Shown here: one piece after another, positions 37,031 to 52,200 of the stretch
How the letters are laid out: the number at the start of each line of letters is the position of its first letter
Numbering within the stretch: the stretch's first letter is position 1
Origin: Echinococcus granulosus
Taxonomy: Eukaryota; Platyhelminthes; Cestoda; Cyclophyllidea; Taeniidae
Reading direction: 5' to 3'
DNA length: 64,000 bases
Assembly (NCBI RefSeq): GCF_000524195.1
Contig: NW_020170391.1
Coordinates: 764,273 to 828,272, forward strand
Notes under the pieces: generated by a model
What the model was told of the DNA's origin: nothing
Seen by the model: only the letters and a program-made list of their open reading frames with translations
The model's database searches: none
Made by a program: the position numbers and the translations under genes

Positions 37031-39599
37031 GTCAAACATGAAATGGAAAACCGTTACAATGAAAATTTGAAGTTTCAAGTGCAGACTGATGAATGCGTGG
37101 CGGGGATGTAGATCTTTTGTTCTACGGTGTAATTTAATCTTCTGAAACTCCTCAATGTAAGAGGCACTCGAATGAGTCTATAGTAAATTATTTATTTCTT
37201 GTTGGACTTAATTCCCATAAGTCTCTATAAATGCATATTTTTGTACATAAAGTACGCTCACATAACTAGATATGTGAGCGTAGTAGGCCCCACTCACTAT
37301 GGTGATACTCACAGAACTCTTTTTGCCGTGGACCCAAAAACATCTGATGTCTAAGACAAAACTTTTACAAAATGCTTTTCAAAAAATGCTATCACCAAGT
37401 AATCTCTGAGCTTATGAATGCGTGAAGTACGCTAGATGCCTCTCGTGGTTGTGTTGTGACACTTTAGATTGTGAGAAATGGGTTAAATAATCTGAGATAT
37501 TGCAGCATATGTAGGTGAGCATTATCCAAGGGTAACCCTTTGCCTTGAGCACCAACTTCAGTGGGAGAAATGGATGTTAGTAATTAGACTTGGGCCATAG
37601 TTAGGCAATCCTTAGGCAACAGGTTTAAGAAGTTGACTTTTACATTCCTCGTAGGCCTTTTATAGAAGTGAAAATGATGGGTATTTTCCGCAAATTGACT
37701 TGCTGACTGTGGATCAACGAATCGCTAAGACGCACAATCCAGTCCTGTCTGGGATAAGATCTAAATCATATTGGTGGGTGTTTTAATTATAGAGATCTTC
37801 AATTTAGTTGACGCTCTATAAATAAATGAAAGATAGGATATGTGGAAAATACCCAAGTGAGAGTTTGAGGAAACTTCATAAAGTATTCGCTGCCAGATTT
37901 GTGCGATGAGTGTCAGGTGAGCCAGAAGAATAAACAGTTGCCCCACTTATGCGGCATTCCGATTAATAGTTAAGCCACATTCATTAACCTCCAAGACTGA
38001 GACTAGTAGGGTTTTCAAAACTAAACAAACAAAAGTAGGACTAATCATTGCTATGTAGAGATGCTTATTGCCAATAGGGGTTTACGTGATTAACAATTGC
38101 AGGGAAAGGAGTGCCTTGCTGGCACAGGTGTTAATCATTATTTTGACAGATTTGTAAGTCCGACGGAACCGGTGAAATCAGTGAGTGTGTATAAAAAGTA
38201 AACAGTAGCAGGGTCAACTCGCACAATAGGTGTGCATTGTGTGTCACAAGAGCGTTTAAAGTTCACCAAACACGCTTTTTGGAAAATTTTGTACAAACAA
38301 ATTGGCCAAAATGCAGACCTCATGTGCTCGCTGTTTCCGTTCGACGTCGTTCTATTTGGGTCAGAAATGACGAAAACAAACCTGCAAAAAAGCACATGAA
38401 TGTGGTGAATATAAAAGGTAGTCTCATTGTATTACCTAACATTTGGTTTCAGATTAAATCAGAACCATGATCAGCTATTTCCCTTGAGTTATCTATTTAC
38501 ACACTCGACGTTCATAAAAAAAAATAAATTATAAATTAGGCATAATCATCAACTTCCTAGTGTGAGGTAAAAAACGAGAATGTAAAGGAGAGGCAATGAA
38601 TTATAGCGAATTGCACTGTAAATCAACCAAAAGTTGCGTCTTTGCGACCCCCTTCACGCCCAATGGATGTCCAGTTAACATGTTGGGAATAGCAAATCGG
38701 GATTTAAAAGCGTTGAAGGGAGGCAACTAAAGCGCGTGAGTGTCAGCTTTGTAAGACAAGGAAACGAGCATTTCTCAATCCGTGGCAAGCCAAAACCATG
38801 AGACGTATGTGAATAAATTTAGATACAATTTTTTAAAACTTAGCTTTCTTCTTGGAGAATTTGCGGAAATGATGAATTTAGACATGCGTTTTTTCACCAA
38901 TCTAATGCAAGCTTTACCGAGCAAAAGGATAAGCTGAAATCCAGTAAAACTTAGGTGGCATTTGGGAGAAGTACAGACATGGTGAAATAATTAGGGATTA
39001 AGAAATTAGTCCAAAACGCATTGAAATATTCAAAGCGATGCAAAATCCCGTTCAGACATGATGAATGTAGAAGAGCGAAACTGCAGTGTACAGAGTTGAG
39101 GTTATTTTTTATAGGTAAGGAGCAATCAGTTAATGATTCTTGACTTTTGACTATTTGACTGCATCCCTGCATAAAAATTGCATTAACTGGTTGTTATAGA
39201 CAAATCAGCTATGTGCTACACTCCTTAGTGAAATTACAGCCGACACCTCGTAAATGGTTAGAATCAAGGGCTGCCAGTAAAGCTCAATCACTACCTCATG
39301 GAAATTGATATATCACTTATCGCAAATCCTATTGAGCAAGTAAATAGCTACCACACACTACTTGGATAGACAAAGCGTTATAGTAAAAGATACGAGATGG
39401 AAGCTTACATAAAAGGTAAAGAGGATAAAGAGAATTCCATCTACTAAAATCTCCCATTACCTCACAGTTTAAAAACAAGGAAGCAATTTTAGATGTCTCA
39501 CTCACTTAGCACAAATAACGTGGTTTCATAATTAAGTGTGAAGCAATATTGAACTTAAATGGCATTCAGTAAACTGTGTTGATTTGGTATTTTGGTCAA

Positions 39600-39665
39600 C
39601 TGCGTGCCTAGCTACGCGGGCACTTCAGGCGCCGCGGATCCCACTTCCATTCTGTAGCATAGCCG
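39600..39665 (+). promoter_or_regulatory. short CpG cluster upstream of transporter exon 1
   Basis: A small GC-rich patch (several CG dinucleotides, GGCGCCGCGG) about 480 bases before the proposed start at 40136, in otherwise AT-rich DNA. Position suggests a promoter. No TATA or initiator element could be assigned with confidence. Confidence 0.25.
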
Positions 39666-40135
39666 TCAGAAATACAAACGGTAGTACCAGTATACGTGTT
39701 TCTATGGTATTTTGACATATTATGATTTCAGAAAAGACTATGGGCGCTAAAAACTCTTCAGAACGGAAGAATAACCTTTCGCTGAAACTCAACCCAGAGT
39801 TATATCACTGTTTGCAAAGATAGCTTACAATTAGTCTTATATAACGTTGCGCTTTTGGGTTTTGATCAGGATTTGTGGTTACCTATCTATGCAAAAACCA
39901 AAAGGTGACACCTCAATGAGCTAATTCAAATAGGATCAATCAACCCCTTCAGTACACACTAAAAATCATTTTATATAGTTGTCGGCTTAATTTTGTTGTT
40001 TATACAATATTATTGTAGGACTTATTTTGGGTAAAATTCCCCAAAATTGTTTTAACGCCTTAACAATGCTGTTTATAGAGGCACTTAAAAAGAGGATTTA
40101 TAAACTCAAGGTTGCTTAGGCGAAGAAATAACCAA

Positions 40136-40239
40136 ATGGAGAGGTCGGCGATTTACGCTCTGGTCTTCATAATTGGGATACTTACAGCAGCCACAGCAAC
40201 GTGCATTCTATTTTCAAGAATGCAATACCTGGTATATAG
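40136..40239 (+). CDS. transporter exon 1: start and TM1
   Basis: ATG at 40136 (context CCAAATGG) begins MERSAIYALVF, one hydrophobic helix, then a Tyr-rich end MQYLVYR like the SLC46 TM1 boundary. Donor TATAG|GTATTG gives phase 2, which exon 2 requires. A CTGGTATAT donor eight bases earlier is out of phase. An acceptor-like TTGCTTAG at 40112-40119 lies 16 bases before the ATG and could be a cis- or trans-splice site. This is the least certain coding exon of the model. Confidence 0.6.
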
Positions 40240-43200
40240 GTATTGGTGTTGTCTACTTTATATACGTCTGTTTACAATAGTGTCAAATTTAAAATAAATT
40301 TCCCCCAAGTCCACCTATATTCACACTTAATGCGTGTCATTTCTATATTGGTTTCTTGTTATGTTACCTAAATTTTCCAATTTAATCCTGAAGGTTGAAT
40401 AAGGTTTCTGGGATAACACCATGTGGTGAAGGGGAAGATTTCTGTCAAGGCACGGCAAACCAGTAAGTTTGTGATGTGGTGTATGCCGCTGATTTTGCTG
40501 TACTTTTAACGAAAGTTATACACAGCAGCGTTTGACTCCGAGCACAGCAATATTCAGGAAAGTTTGCGAGAATTGCCTGCCAGTGTTTCATAAAAGCGCA
40601 TCCATCTCTCCTTATTTTGCACACATAATACAGCACTCAATCAGTTTAATTTTTAGCCCTTTTGAATGAAGATTTAAACCATCTTACTTAGATTAATTAA
40701 AGGCGATTGCGTGCTTTTGTGTTCCGAAAGTTTATTTAGTTCCACTCCTTAAGGTTAAGTAGTGTAATGAAATTGTTTTTAATAGTAGTAATTATATTCG
40801 ACTTACAGAATTTGGACTTCTACCCTTGTTTGTTGTCCCAACTGGCCATTTCTTATCATCTTGGGAAAAAACAACGGGATGTACAGCCACTTTATTTAAA
40901 ACTATTTCCCAATGAACATACAAAGGTTCTTTGACATTCTATAAGGCACAATAAATGCCATTATATAGACATGTCCAAAGTAGTGGGCCTCGTCTAACGC
41001 AACTAATTTACAAAAATGCTTTTTGGTTTCTAAAACAGTTTTGACTTCATGCAAAGCGTGCTGCTGTATATTCAACATACTTGGGAAATATGTTAACTTG
41101 TCAATAAGTAAAATATTAGCTTATTAAATTACTGGAAGTTTCAGGTATTTTGGGGTTAAAGGCAGCTGATTTTTTAAAGAAGTGGATTTTAAGCTAACTA
41201 TTGGTAGAATTTCATTGAGCAAACACAGTTATACGAAATGCTATACACAAACCCTGTATTTGGACAAAGCATAGGTTACTACGGCACTGGGGTTAAGAAG
41301 CAAGGCCAACTATTAAGCGTATCTTAACAACTATTCAGCAAATTATCGTCAGCGGTTTAACTGCGCGAAATCAAAGGCTGGTTTAGTTGGTTAGTAGTTG
41401 TGTATGATGTTGTTTGAACAATATGGGCTTGGAGTACCGATAATAAAGCACTCACCTAGGCTATTTTGAATACGTCATTTTTGCTATTTGTATCAAGGCA
41501 ATCTAAGTATTAGTAATTGAGGTTGATTTCCTCACCTAAAGTGCATTTCAAGTTGGTTCTCAAGTAGAGTTTTTTAAGTGATTCCTATCACCTCCAATGG
41601 AAATAGTAAGCATTGCCATGATGAAATCTAGTTTTACTTTGTTTGGTTTCCTTTTGTTAGTAAAACCAATAACACTTCCATCACGTGCCCTGATAATTCT
41701 ATAAGGGCCTTGAAAGGTTTTTAATGCCCGTATATGAGTGCTCATACTGGATGGAAAACTACAAACCTTTTCAGCGCAACTTTACTTAGATTCTAGATCA
41801 CAGATATTGGTTTTTTTAAGAAGTTTCAAATTGATGAATGTGCTAAACACACTTCTAAAGAGTTTTTTAATTTATTACCCGAACCATATATATGCTATTT
41901 TAAAAGTGGTAATGTAGGCCAAAAGCGTGATCTATGCGCAGTGATACCGGTTGCTTTAGTATTTACTTAGCAGCTCAAACCAGAATCTCTCCTATTCAAT
42001 AGCAATGCCATTGCGAACAATAAACTTCTGAAGGTAGAGTCTGAAGAAAAGTACCAATAACGTTAACAGAAGTGTTGCAGGTAAACTAAACGATCGAGTT
42101 TTCTCGATTTCGAAGTGTTGCGTAACAGTGACGGTTTGATGAGAGCGATTGAAATGCATAAAATTCGTACTCGAGACACAAAGCTCTTACAGCCACATAA
42201 CACCCATTTTGGATAACAAATTTCCCGATACATATCAATCCAAGTTCTCTAAAACAATGTTAACCAGTAACTCACATAAATGATGGCCGTATGTGCTTAA
42301 TACTTTGGCTTTATCAATACCGGGGGCTAGTCCATTCCAGTTGGTTTTTCCTGCAATTGGTAGAGTTTCCGTTTTTTGGTTTAAACTGTGACTAGAAGCT
42401 TGGTATACATCAAATATTAAGTCGATGTAACTTCCATTGATAAATTAGAAGTAGGTTCTTGCGTCCTTCTACGTTTCAACACCTGTCTACTTTAGTTGCA
42501 TGTGAATTTTGCATTGTGCTGGCGACACCACAACTCAAGCAATTGACGGCGGCGATAATGATGTCGTGAAAGTAGCCTGCTCTTTCGGTGACTAAAAAAC
42601 TATCTTTACTGTTTTCACTTTTTAAAATTATGCTGACTTCCATAAGGCTTTAAACGCCTCCAGTAGTTATCTTCTAATCACCAAAATCAGCTACTATTTT
42701 CTACTCTCTTAAACATGTTGGTTGAAAAGTGGTCAACAACTGTTTGCGCTAAAACGGTTGCTGTCTTAGTCGATACGATTGCTTTACACATAGCGTCACT
42801 TCGTCCACTTTTATGACTACATATCCCAGATCATGTGATTCTCACCGAAAATCATAATCGCAATTTGTTAATGTGTAATTGTTGACAGCGCCGAGGTATC
42901 AGTTTTTCCTAGCTCAGGCCCAAAAATTTGTCGTTTCCCTGTTAGTCAAAACAGAACACTTTGGAAAAGTAACGAATTCACCAGTCTCAAAATTAGTGTT
43001 TCTCCCTTCTACAAATATTTGGGCAAATTACCTTAATAGTTATTCAACAAGAACCTTTTGTTTTTACTTCTCTCAGCATAATAAACGATAGATTCCGTTT
43101 TATTTCTGTAGCAATTTCAACGTTTTTCATTTAAACTATGCAGATGCTTCAAGCAGACTTTCAATTTTACCGTTGTAGTTTCTAGTGGTTAAGTTGCATA

Positions 43201-46200
43201 CGATCGCGTCATGTCTTACAATAAGGGACCTCAAAATATCATATTTCAAATTTTTTTACTGATGACGCAATATGTCACCCTTTTTTCCATCTAGCTACAT
43301 CATTAATAATGCTGGACTGCATTGGTTAAAAAGTGAGATTTTGATTGTAGTATCGACACGGAGTTAAATTATAAAGCCGAAAATTCCTTTTACTGAATCC
43401 AACTTCAGTGATATTCTAACCAGAATAGTGATATTTTAGTATTTTTATTAAGATAAGAGGTAAATGCCCTACATTATGCAACAATAGTGTAAGCAGTAGG
43501 GTGGGTGGCGTCTACCAAAAATCCGACGAAATGCATGCCCTTGGGTGAGGACCGGTGCGACGCAAAGTACACGCATGTTAGAAAAGGGCGTATAAACTCG
43601 GATTTGGTGACAGCGTCATCCTCCCAAGTTTTAACGTCGTTCCGATTATTTTAACTGAAACGAATCGGAAGATGGTGTTAGTCTTAACGACTCTGAAGAC
43701 AATAGCCACACGTCGGTATGCAGAAAAGAGAAGGGATTAAAGGATGTTAAGCTATCGAAACCATACTTACATTCGCTTTGAACTAGGAGGCAAACATTTT
43801 ACAAATCCCTTAAATATATGCTGTAATTTTAATAGCTAGGTGGAAATAAAAAAATGTGTTTGTAGGTCTCTGCTTCAATGGGTCACTATGCAACTTGGGG
43901 CTAGAAGGACACCATAGCAAATCAGTTATCATTGCTGTATCGCACAATCTAGGAATATGCAATAGTTTACCGAGTACGCTCACCACTATGCCAAGTGTTT
44001 TTTAGTCGACTTCAAGTCCAGGCTGGATGGATTACAGATCGCTGTTTGTTCATTGTCCTGAAATCTACCCGTGACGATATATGCCGATGAAGCATAAAGA
44101 TGACTTAAGTACCAATCTTAGTACAGTTTATGGGCACAGCTGTCGATTCCGCACACCATATATGGGTTTTATGCTCTCATTATGATTTTCTTATTGCATT
44201 GATGCCGATAAATAAAGAATGCCGAAATCTAAATCTATCACTTTATTCTAGTCAGTTTCTTGAGGCTTAAAGTATGACAAAAAGGTGTCACAATCGTTAT
44301 TCTTCAAAGTAAAATGGTTCTAAGTTAGTACTCGGTTTATAGGGCTGGTAATTCTCGAAATTAAGAGACCAAATGCATTTGCATGGTTCATTACCTGAAT
44401 TCACGATAGTTGAAACTCTGGAGCATTACTCTAAGATCATCGAGTTGGAACGTGTTTTAACGCATGCTCAGTACGGCATAACCGGAAAATCCTTCTAAAC
44501 TAAGCATTTTTTAAATCTCCCCTTGCCAAAATTATGCTTTACAACGGCTGTAGTTGCATCTTAAATTTTTGCGAAATCCCAGATTCACTTCACTGGTGTA
44601 TGGCATTGCTGTTTCTGAATTGGTGGAGAATTCATTAAGGTAACTTGATATCCGATGTGAATTTCCCAGACCTTTGGGATCAGCTACTTGATATTTTACA
44701 TTGGGGCTATAATGATGGATAAAAGACCATTCAATCGTCGTAAGTACAGTAATTGCTTACTTTTCGGACCATCAGGATGCATCACCGTTTGCTTAAACCC
44801 ACGACACTTTATGAATAGTGATATGTTCGACATACTTGTGCGTATACGGCACCTAAACTACCTACCCTCTATTCCCAGGAGAGGCGAAGGTCCTCAACTG
44901 ATAAGACCGAAATTCTGATCACCCCAAATTGCTTGGTCTCTTGCAGGTCACGATTCGACGGTATGGATAAGACGGCGAGGGAGCAGTGGGTTCAGTCGCA
45001 ATCTGCATTCGTCGCCACGACCATGAGTTTCGTCAGTGGCATCGTCGGCCTCTTCACCATCGTTCCCTTGGGCTTCATCTCGGATCGGTTTGGTCGCAAG
45101 TGCGGCCTCCTCATTGCGTATACCGGCTTCGCCATCGAAGCGGTGCTTAACGGTAAGTTCAATGTGCACTTGTAAGGCCTTCTTCTTATTGAATGTTCAC
45201 TTTCCAGCGACTGGTAAATATTAATGGATTTGTGCTTTCACTCAAAAATGGCGAAAGCAGAGTGAAACGTCTTTGGTGATCCAGTGCTAAGTGTGATTAT
45301 ATCTGTTGGGATTCTTGTGTGAAGTCGCACAATAATTTAGGGTTAACATTTTTTAAACTAAACTTATTTGAAAATAAAACTTTGTAGAACCGCTTTTTTA
45401 TTCTATTCCAGCCAACATTAGACAACCGAAATTTCGTTCCCAAGATGATATTCTTTTTGTCGTAAATACAGTCAAATTCTGTTAACTAGATCCATAATTT
45501 CTTGACATGTTGTCATGATTTGGAAATTAATTACCAAGATTTATTGTTGACTTTATCCAATATTTCAGTTATCGGTAGTAATTATTTATCGCCCACCAAT
45601 ATTCAAATGCACTATTAGATGTCAAGTTCACAATCATGGGGCGTAACAGGTTTCACGACCCAGTGAACTTAATGAAGTAAAATGTACTCTGCTGAGATGT
45701 CCTCACTTTCCCTTTGTATGTTCTCAGCACCCTCTGCTAAAATCAGCCAAAGTAGAAAAGTCCGAAGACATGCTGAAAACATCTGCATAAATACGGAAAT
45801 GGCTACGGATTTAAAAGATATTAATTTAAAAGTATTACAATATCAAATATTTCCGTACATTCAAAAAGCAAAATGAATACACATCAGTGAGCATCAAACC
45901 ATAATTGTCCCTTGGATATTTTAAGAGCGAATAACTTTGAATCTATTAGATAGCTTTCATCTGGCAACGTGGACGTAGCTAGTCTAAAATACTGCACTTT
46001 GAATATCTTCTACAACCATATTGTCGTAATCAGGTACTGCCAGTTCAAAAGTCAACCGTGTAAGCACTAGAGAAATAAGTATTGAGAGGTTATGCGACTA
46101 CATCTCAATGCTTATTCAAGTGAATGAGTATGACCATCCCCCTAGGAGTAAAGGAATGTCTCGAGCGAATTCCGGATAAGTGACATAACTATTCGGTTTT

Positions 46201-49200
46201 CCAAGAGGTGTCTAAAGAAATTGAAACTCACCTAACAATTAAGTCCTAATCGTACAAAGAATATGGAGCGGTTTTGGGGTTGCTGGTATCCTTGGATAAT
46301 CACACATTTGTTTTGCTTTTTGGTAAATATGAATCATTGGAACATAAATAATTGCAAGCATTTATTTGTCTCTCTACACCCCATTTCGACCCATATTTTT
46401 GCGAAAATAGAAGATCCTAATGAGCTAATCTAAAAAATGCATCCCAAGTGTGATCCAAAGCTTGATCTAAAGTTTTACTGCGTAAATAACCTAGAGTTGA
46501 TGATGACATTTCTAGGGTTCTGGATAGTGAATTTCTGGCGTACAACTCGTTTATATGCCCCAAAGCAAAGCATCTGGAGGTTCGCTTTTTTCCTACACGT
46601 TCAGGGCTGGACTAAGGCCGGCGTTGGTTCCAGTCTCCGGTAGCCAAATGCGCTATCTGTCTTTATTTGGTTAAAGGATGAATGAATTTGAAATTGCAGC
46701 AATCACAGGACCCAGTCCATATTACCAAAAAGATTGTAGGTCCTCAAAAATATAACGTCTTAACTAAGAAGTAGAATCCAAATTAGAAATTAACCTAAAC
46801 GCATTTAAGTCATCGGCCGTAATTTGGCCTACACTTTAAGCCAGACACACTCACCTAATTTGATTTGAAGCTCTAAATGAAAATAATGGTAGATCCGGGT
46901 CATTTCTATCTTTTTTACAGTATTTTACAGTAAGGTAAGAAGGTAGGAGATGGATATAACTTTCAAAAGGTAAAACTTTATAAATAACTGGATTTACTTT
47001 CCAACTGATTACAAACTGAACTATACCTGAACTCAAAGATATTTTTGAAGTTAATGTGTTCTTAAGTAGATGATCTTACTAATAAACAAGATTCGGGTTA
47101 TGTATGGGTCCTACGTCAGCAAGAATAGAAAAATTTGTCACGACAAAGTTATTTATCCCATGCAGTCGAGATTTACGGACACCTCATAGGAAAACCAAAG
47201 CGCTTGAACTCACGCAGAAGTGGGTGTCTAACCTCCTCTGTTTGGTGAGTCAAAGATACTAAAGGATAAGTGTTATTCCACAATTTCCCCTATCTATAAG
47301 CAAATAAGTAATTTTTCGACAAAATAAGTGGGATTTGGGTAGGTGAGCACAATTTATCAAGCTAATTTGTAACAACTAAGACCCAGCCCAAGTTTTTGTG
47401 GCTTAGAGTATGCACATAGTTGGGATAGATCAAGCAGGGAGATAAGAGGGAAAGGCGTATACCTAGGCTAACCAGGCTGTTGACTTGCAAATGAAAATAC
47501 AGGTTACTTGACCCAGCCAAACACTTCCATAAGAGTTACAAAATAATTCGTATGTCCAATGTAAGCGGTATGTTAAATTTCACACGCAATTAAGACTTAT
47601 GCTCAGGATTCGTTGCCTTGATTCATTACGCCAACGGATGCCTAAAATTGCACTGTGCTTGAGACGCACTGCATTATGTCCAATTCGCGGAATCAGTCAT
47701 TTCAGGCAAGTTCACTTATGCCATCTTGTGAGCACTATGGTGCTTTTTGTAGCTACGCCCTAACTTTAAAGTTTGAATGGTGCACATTACAAGTAGTGGT
47801 ACATAATTGCGAAGGTGGCCGCTTGAAACCATTATCCGAAAGCAGTTGTTCTTTAAGAAATCAAAATATGCAACTGCAGATTTTTTTTTAATATTATTTG
47901 CAGTTGTTTAGATTAGGAAATGCTTTCGAGTCAGCAATGCTTTAAAGATTGCCAACCCACTTCAATATCACTCGATGAGGTGCGGAAAAGTTAAGGCGAC
48001 ATATGGTTTAATTCATCCGCCTAAACTAGTATTTGGCTGCTTTAAATTTGCAAATAGCTGATTTACTAGTCAGGAATGGGTCTTCTCTTCACATTAAGCT
48101 TGTGCCTGTGACACGGTGGTTTTGGCGGTTTCGAACTGCCTTTTTCGAGACTGAAATCTCATATACCTTCCACAGTCTGTGATACAATGATACATTCACT
48201 TAAAAGCAAAATAACCCCTATTTTTATAACAAATCATAGCACGGTCTCAAAAAGCAAAAAGCTTGGTTTAAAATTCCTAGTTTATTTTCGCCAATCGTTT
48301 ATGTGACTCTTTGATGGAGATCCGATTCATATTTGACACTCATGAATAAACATCCTCTGTTTAGACATTGGAAATAGTTTATAAGCTTAACTATAACAAT
48401 GTTGTAACCCCCAATCAGCAGAATTTTTCCATATTTTGTTGCGAACTTTCTAGTGCTATCACAGAGATTCGTTAAATTGTCTACCTGAAAATGGGTTTGG
48501 AATTCTTTCCCGTGTATAAGTCTAGGTTGCGCTGGATAGCTATTATTAGTAATCAACAGAAACACCTTCTGTTCTTATAATTCCTCCACTTGAAGAGACA
48601 CCGCGAATGGTAGGCTATTCATGTGCTCTGCTAAAATTGAATGAAGACTTGATATGCATGTGTTGATCGGGATTCGTTCAAGATTTTTCTTACCAAACTA
48701 CTTTACTCATAAAATCATTGTCACTATTGTCTATTAAAAACTAGTTTGGAAGAATAAACCATTCATTACCAATATTAATTCGACCAGATACTAGAGGCAC
48801 ACTAGGAAGTAGCAAAAATGTAATGACCACGCCTCCACGGTGCTGAGCGGTTGGATAAAATGATGAAGATAAGGCACGTAAATGTGAGGCCACTGACATA
48901 CTGTATCGAGGGCAATTAATGCGGAATTTCGAACAATCGTTTCCAACTAGCTGGTTTAAACTAACCGAATATCTCAAGAAGGCACATCGTGCTAAAAATA
49001 AAAGTTTGCTCTACACTCGGTAGGATATGCGCTTGACACGACAAAACTTGTTTCCCTCCAGTGCTCAGGCGTATCAGCTTTTGCCTCCACTCACTGACAT
49101 GAATCGATATGCATGGTCATCATCCAAGAAAGAGAATGTAATTCCTCCGCCACAATATCAAGCCTTGCTAATGCAAAGGGGTTCATTTTTAAACATGAAA

Positions 49201-52200
49201 CCAAATACCCGATGGTGGAGTGTATTTAGAAGTAGAAGTTAGCACTGTTTTCTCAAAATGGCCTTCTCCTTATCAGCGCCTTCACTCTGACTGTAATGTG
49301 TAATTTTTACCTCCAGTCATTCTTTGAAATTGTTTAGGTTATTTCTTTTTCTACACGGCAGCAAATGATTCAGAACCACAAGTAGCACCTTTTATAAAAT
49401 TGTGGGCGAACTGTACAGATAAAATCGCATAAGTATCAAAAGATGCATGAACTAATATTAACATAAGTGGTGAAAACTTTCCTTGGAGTGGGTAAATGCC
49501 ACATGGTTTGGCAGACACTTTGCCCAGAATGGTTACATTTTTAAAACAGGTGGTAAGTAACTTCAATGCTCATCTTGAGTAAAACTGGGCTGATTTCCTT
49601 ATTTTGACTAACTTCTCACTGTCATTTAATAAACTTCTTCTAAGGCACACTTAATGAAACAAGTTGTTTGTACTTGTAGATTCCGGCTCTTTATTCTTGT
49701 TGAGATACAGAGCGGTTAAACTCACAAGGAGGCGAGTCAAGAGAAATAAAGTTAATGAACTCCATGATCTCAATTCAATCATTCATTAATGAATCATTAA
49801 TTGGAAGCAAGTTTAGAGTGCTTGTTTAGTGGATGAATAAGCAAATCCGTTGGAACAACCTCGGCTTTTCAAGACCAAACTGATCTAGTTGAGGAAAGCA
49901 TTTTTGACTTAAACGTCACATACCACACGTGTTTATAAATCACACTTATGCTTTTAATGCAACATTACTGCTAATTCAGCATTATTTCTCGATAAATAAG
50001 AATTTAGCGAGGAACGATGGTGTAGCTTAGCAATAAGCTCAAAAAAATTATCCTAGATAATCGCCCTGCAGTGAATGCAGCATTCCACCTGTGGATTCAA
50101 TGCAATTTTGTCCCTTTAAACCAGATAAACAGGCCTCTCTGGGGCAAGGGGTCTGCTTATAAATTGTTTATTAAAAAAAATGCCTATTTTGACTACAATG
50201 GTTGACACATTTACAAATCTTTAACCCTTGACAATCAGCCAAAATCGCAATGACCAAGTGGCTATTTGTTTGTAATTTGCGGATCTGTTGTGGCGCCTCG
50301 GCGTAGAGTCGACTGAAATAAAAAAAACCAAAGTCCGCCTGTAACGTCACGAGACCTCATTATTTCATTGCACACACCTAAAAGGTGTCCCGAGGCAGCG
50401 TAAAGGTGTCATTCAACTCTATTGCTCTTTTCTTTATCCCAATTGGATTTCCCAGTTAATTCTCGCATGAACAAATCTTTTTAATATGTATGTATTTATT
50501 AATGATTGAGGAATGTTTTCAACTTGGACGATAAAAAGGGTTTGCTTATTTACCTCACCAATACTTCCCACGACTGAAAGTGGATTCAGAAAATAAAGCT
50601 CATAAGTTTAAACTTTCGATGGTGGACACCGTGTTGATACCAAAATAAAGACTTTGTGCTGAAAACATTGTTTGTCCTATCTGATTTAGTGCGGTAACTT
50701 TCTTCTTTGTTGTCCTTCAACTTAATGGCTGTCTTTATCGCCTATAACTCTCCTGGCAAAAATCAAAGACATGCTATCCAACTTTAAATTCTTTCCACTT
50801 AAACAACAACACTGAAAATGCTACAGATTAGTCGCTAATAAATTGTTTGAATAGCACCATGGGAGGTGCTGCGCTAAACTGGCAAAACCCATTATTAGTC
50901 GTTAAGTTTTTTGTACTTGGTATACCGTCTTAGTGGAGTCAACAATCAAGAATAGCAAAGTCAAAATGCTTGGTTTTAAAAAAGCTCCTTATTTTGCATC
51001 AACAACTTTCATTGACAATGACAAGTTGCAACGAGCATTTTTTGCCCGTATTCTGACAATAAAGTGCAAGACACTAACCTTATTCAAGCGATGAAAACAC
51101 GGTATTTTGGGGAATGCGTAGAATTTAAATAAAGTTACGATGAAGGACTTGACTTCCAAAATATTGGAAAGGTAAATAAGGTCTCAAAGAAGGGGACCGG
51201 AAATGTTTGTTTGAAATGATGTCGCAGTTATTTGCCTTTTGCTGTAGTTATACATGCTTTGTCCTATAAAGTAGTTAATTTTAGTGAAGGGAACATGAAT
51301 GTTGTGAAAACCTACTTCAAGAAAAATTCATGTAAATCACTTAACTTACAGTGGTGCTCGTAAAACTAACTTGTTGCTTGGCTTTGCGAAGATCCGAAAT
51401 ACGTCTATCAAGCTTCAGTGATCCTTACTTCCTCTTGGCATTATTTTCTTCCCTGCATACCATTACCGCTCCTGGACTTTTCGTTGAACAACTTCACCCA
51501 ACCAGAGTAAACCTGAACAAATTAGACAATAATACGGGATAAGGCAAATGCGTATTTCCCATTGGATTAGCCCATATAATTTTACTTTCACTGTGGTGGT
51601 AAAGGGCAATCAAAACAATGTTTTAAAAGCACCTAACAACTGGAGCTCACTTGTGGAATGTTGATAGACTCCTAGGGGAATCATACGTTACACCAATATA
51701 GTGATTAAACAGTTTGCGGTGTTTTAGTTAAGCATGTTTTAGGAAAGATTCAGCTTCAATCTTAACCACTTTCGTTGCGATTTCTTGGATTTTTCTCGGT
51801 TATTAACTTTTAATTACATATTGAAGTGTTATGCAAGGTCTAGGCGTATAAATGCGGCGAAAAGTACTAACGATATTCCGGATAAATAGCTATTTAAATG
51901 GGTTCATTAATGGTATAGAGAGCTCGATAGAGTTATCTAAAGGATTTCAGTAGCTTCATGTAGACTGTAGTGTGCCTAATAAGAACTTAGACAAATCAAC
52001 TTACCTCTTTTTTAGCTCTTGTTATGCTTCTCAATCTGCCTCTATGGATTCTGATCTTTGCAACGCTTCCATCCAGTATTCTAGGAAACGGTCTCTACGG
52101 CATAATGACTCAGGTAACACAATGCGGGTACATCAGTATCTCATGTTGTTACTACAGGACTTATTTTGTCGCAAATTTACCCGCATTATTCACTAAAAAT

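Larger units (their letters stand above)
33005..40110. other. 5' flank of hunchback and upstream spacer, no coding gene seen
   Basis: No exon could be supported. The stretch contains GC-rich islands (about 34980-35350 and 36560-37030), short (CCA)n and (CA)n runs at 35138-35154 and 35949-35962, a poly-C run near 34292, and a TATAAAAG near 34370 on the plus strand with no gene behind it. The 92-codon frame at 35073-35351 (+) includes the CCA repeat (poly-His) and overlaps a second open frame, so it was not called. Confidence 0.5.
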
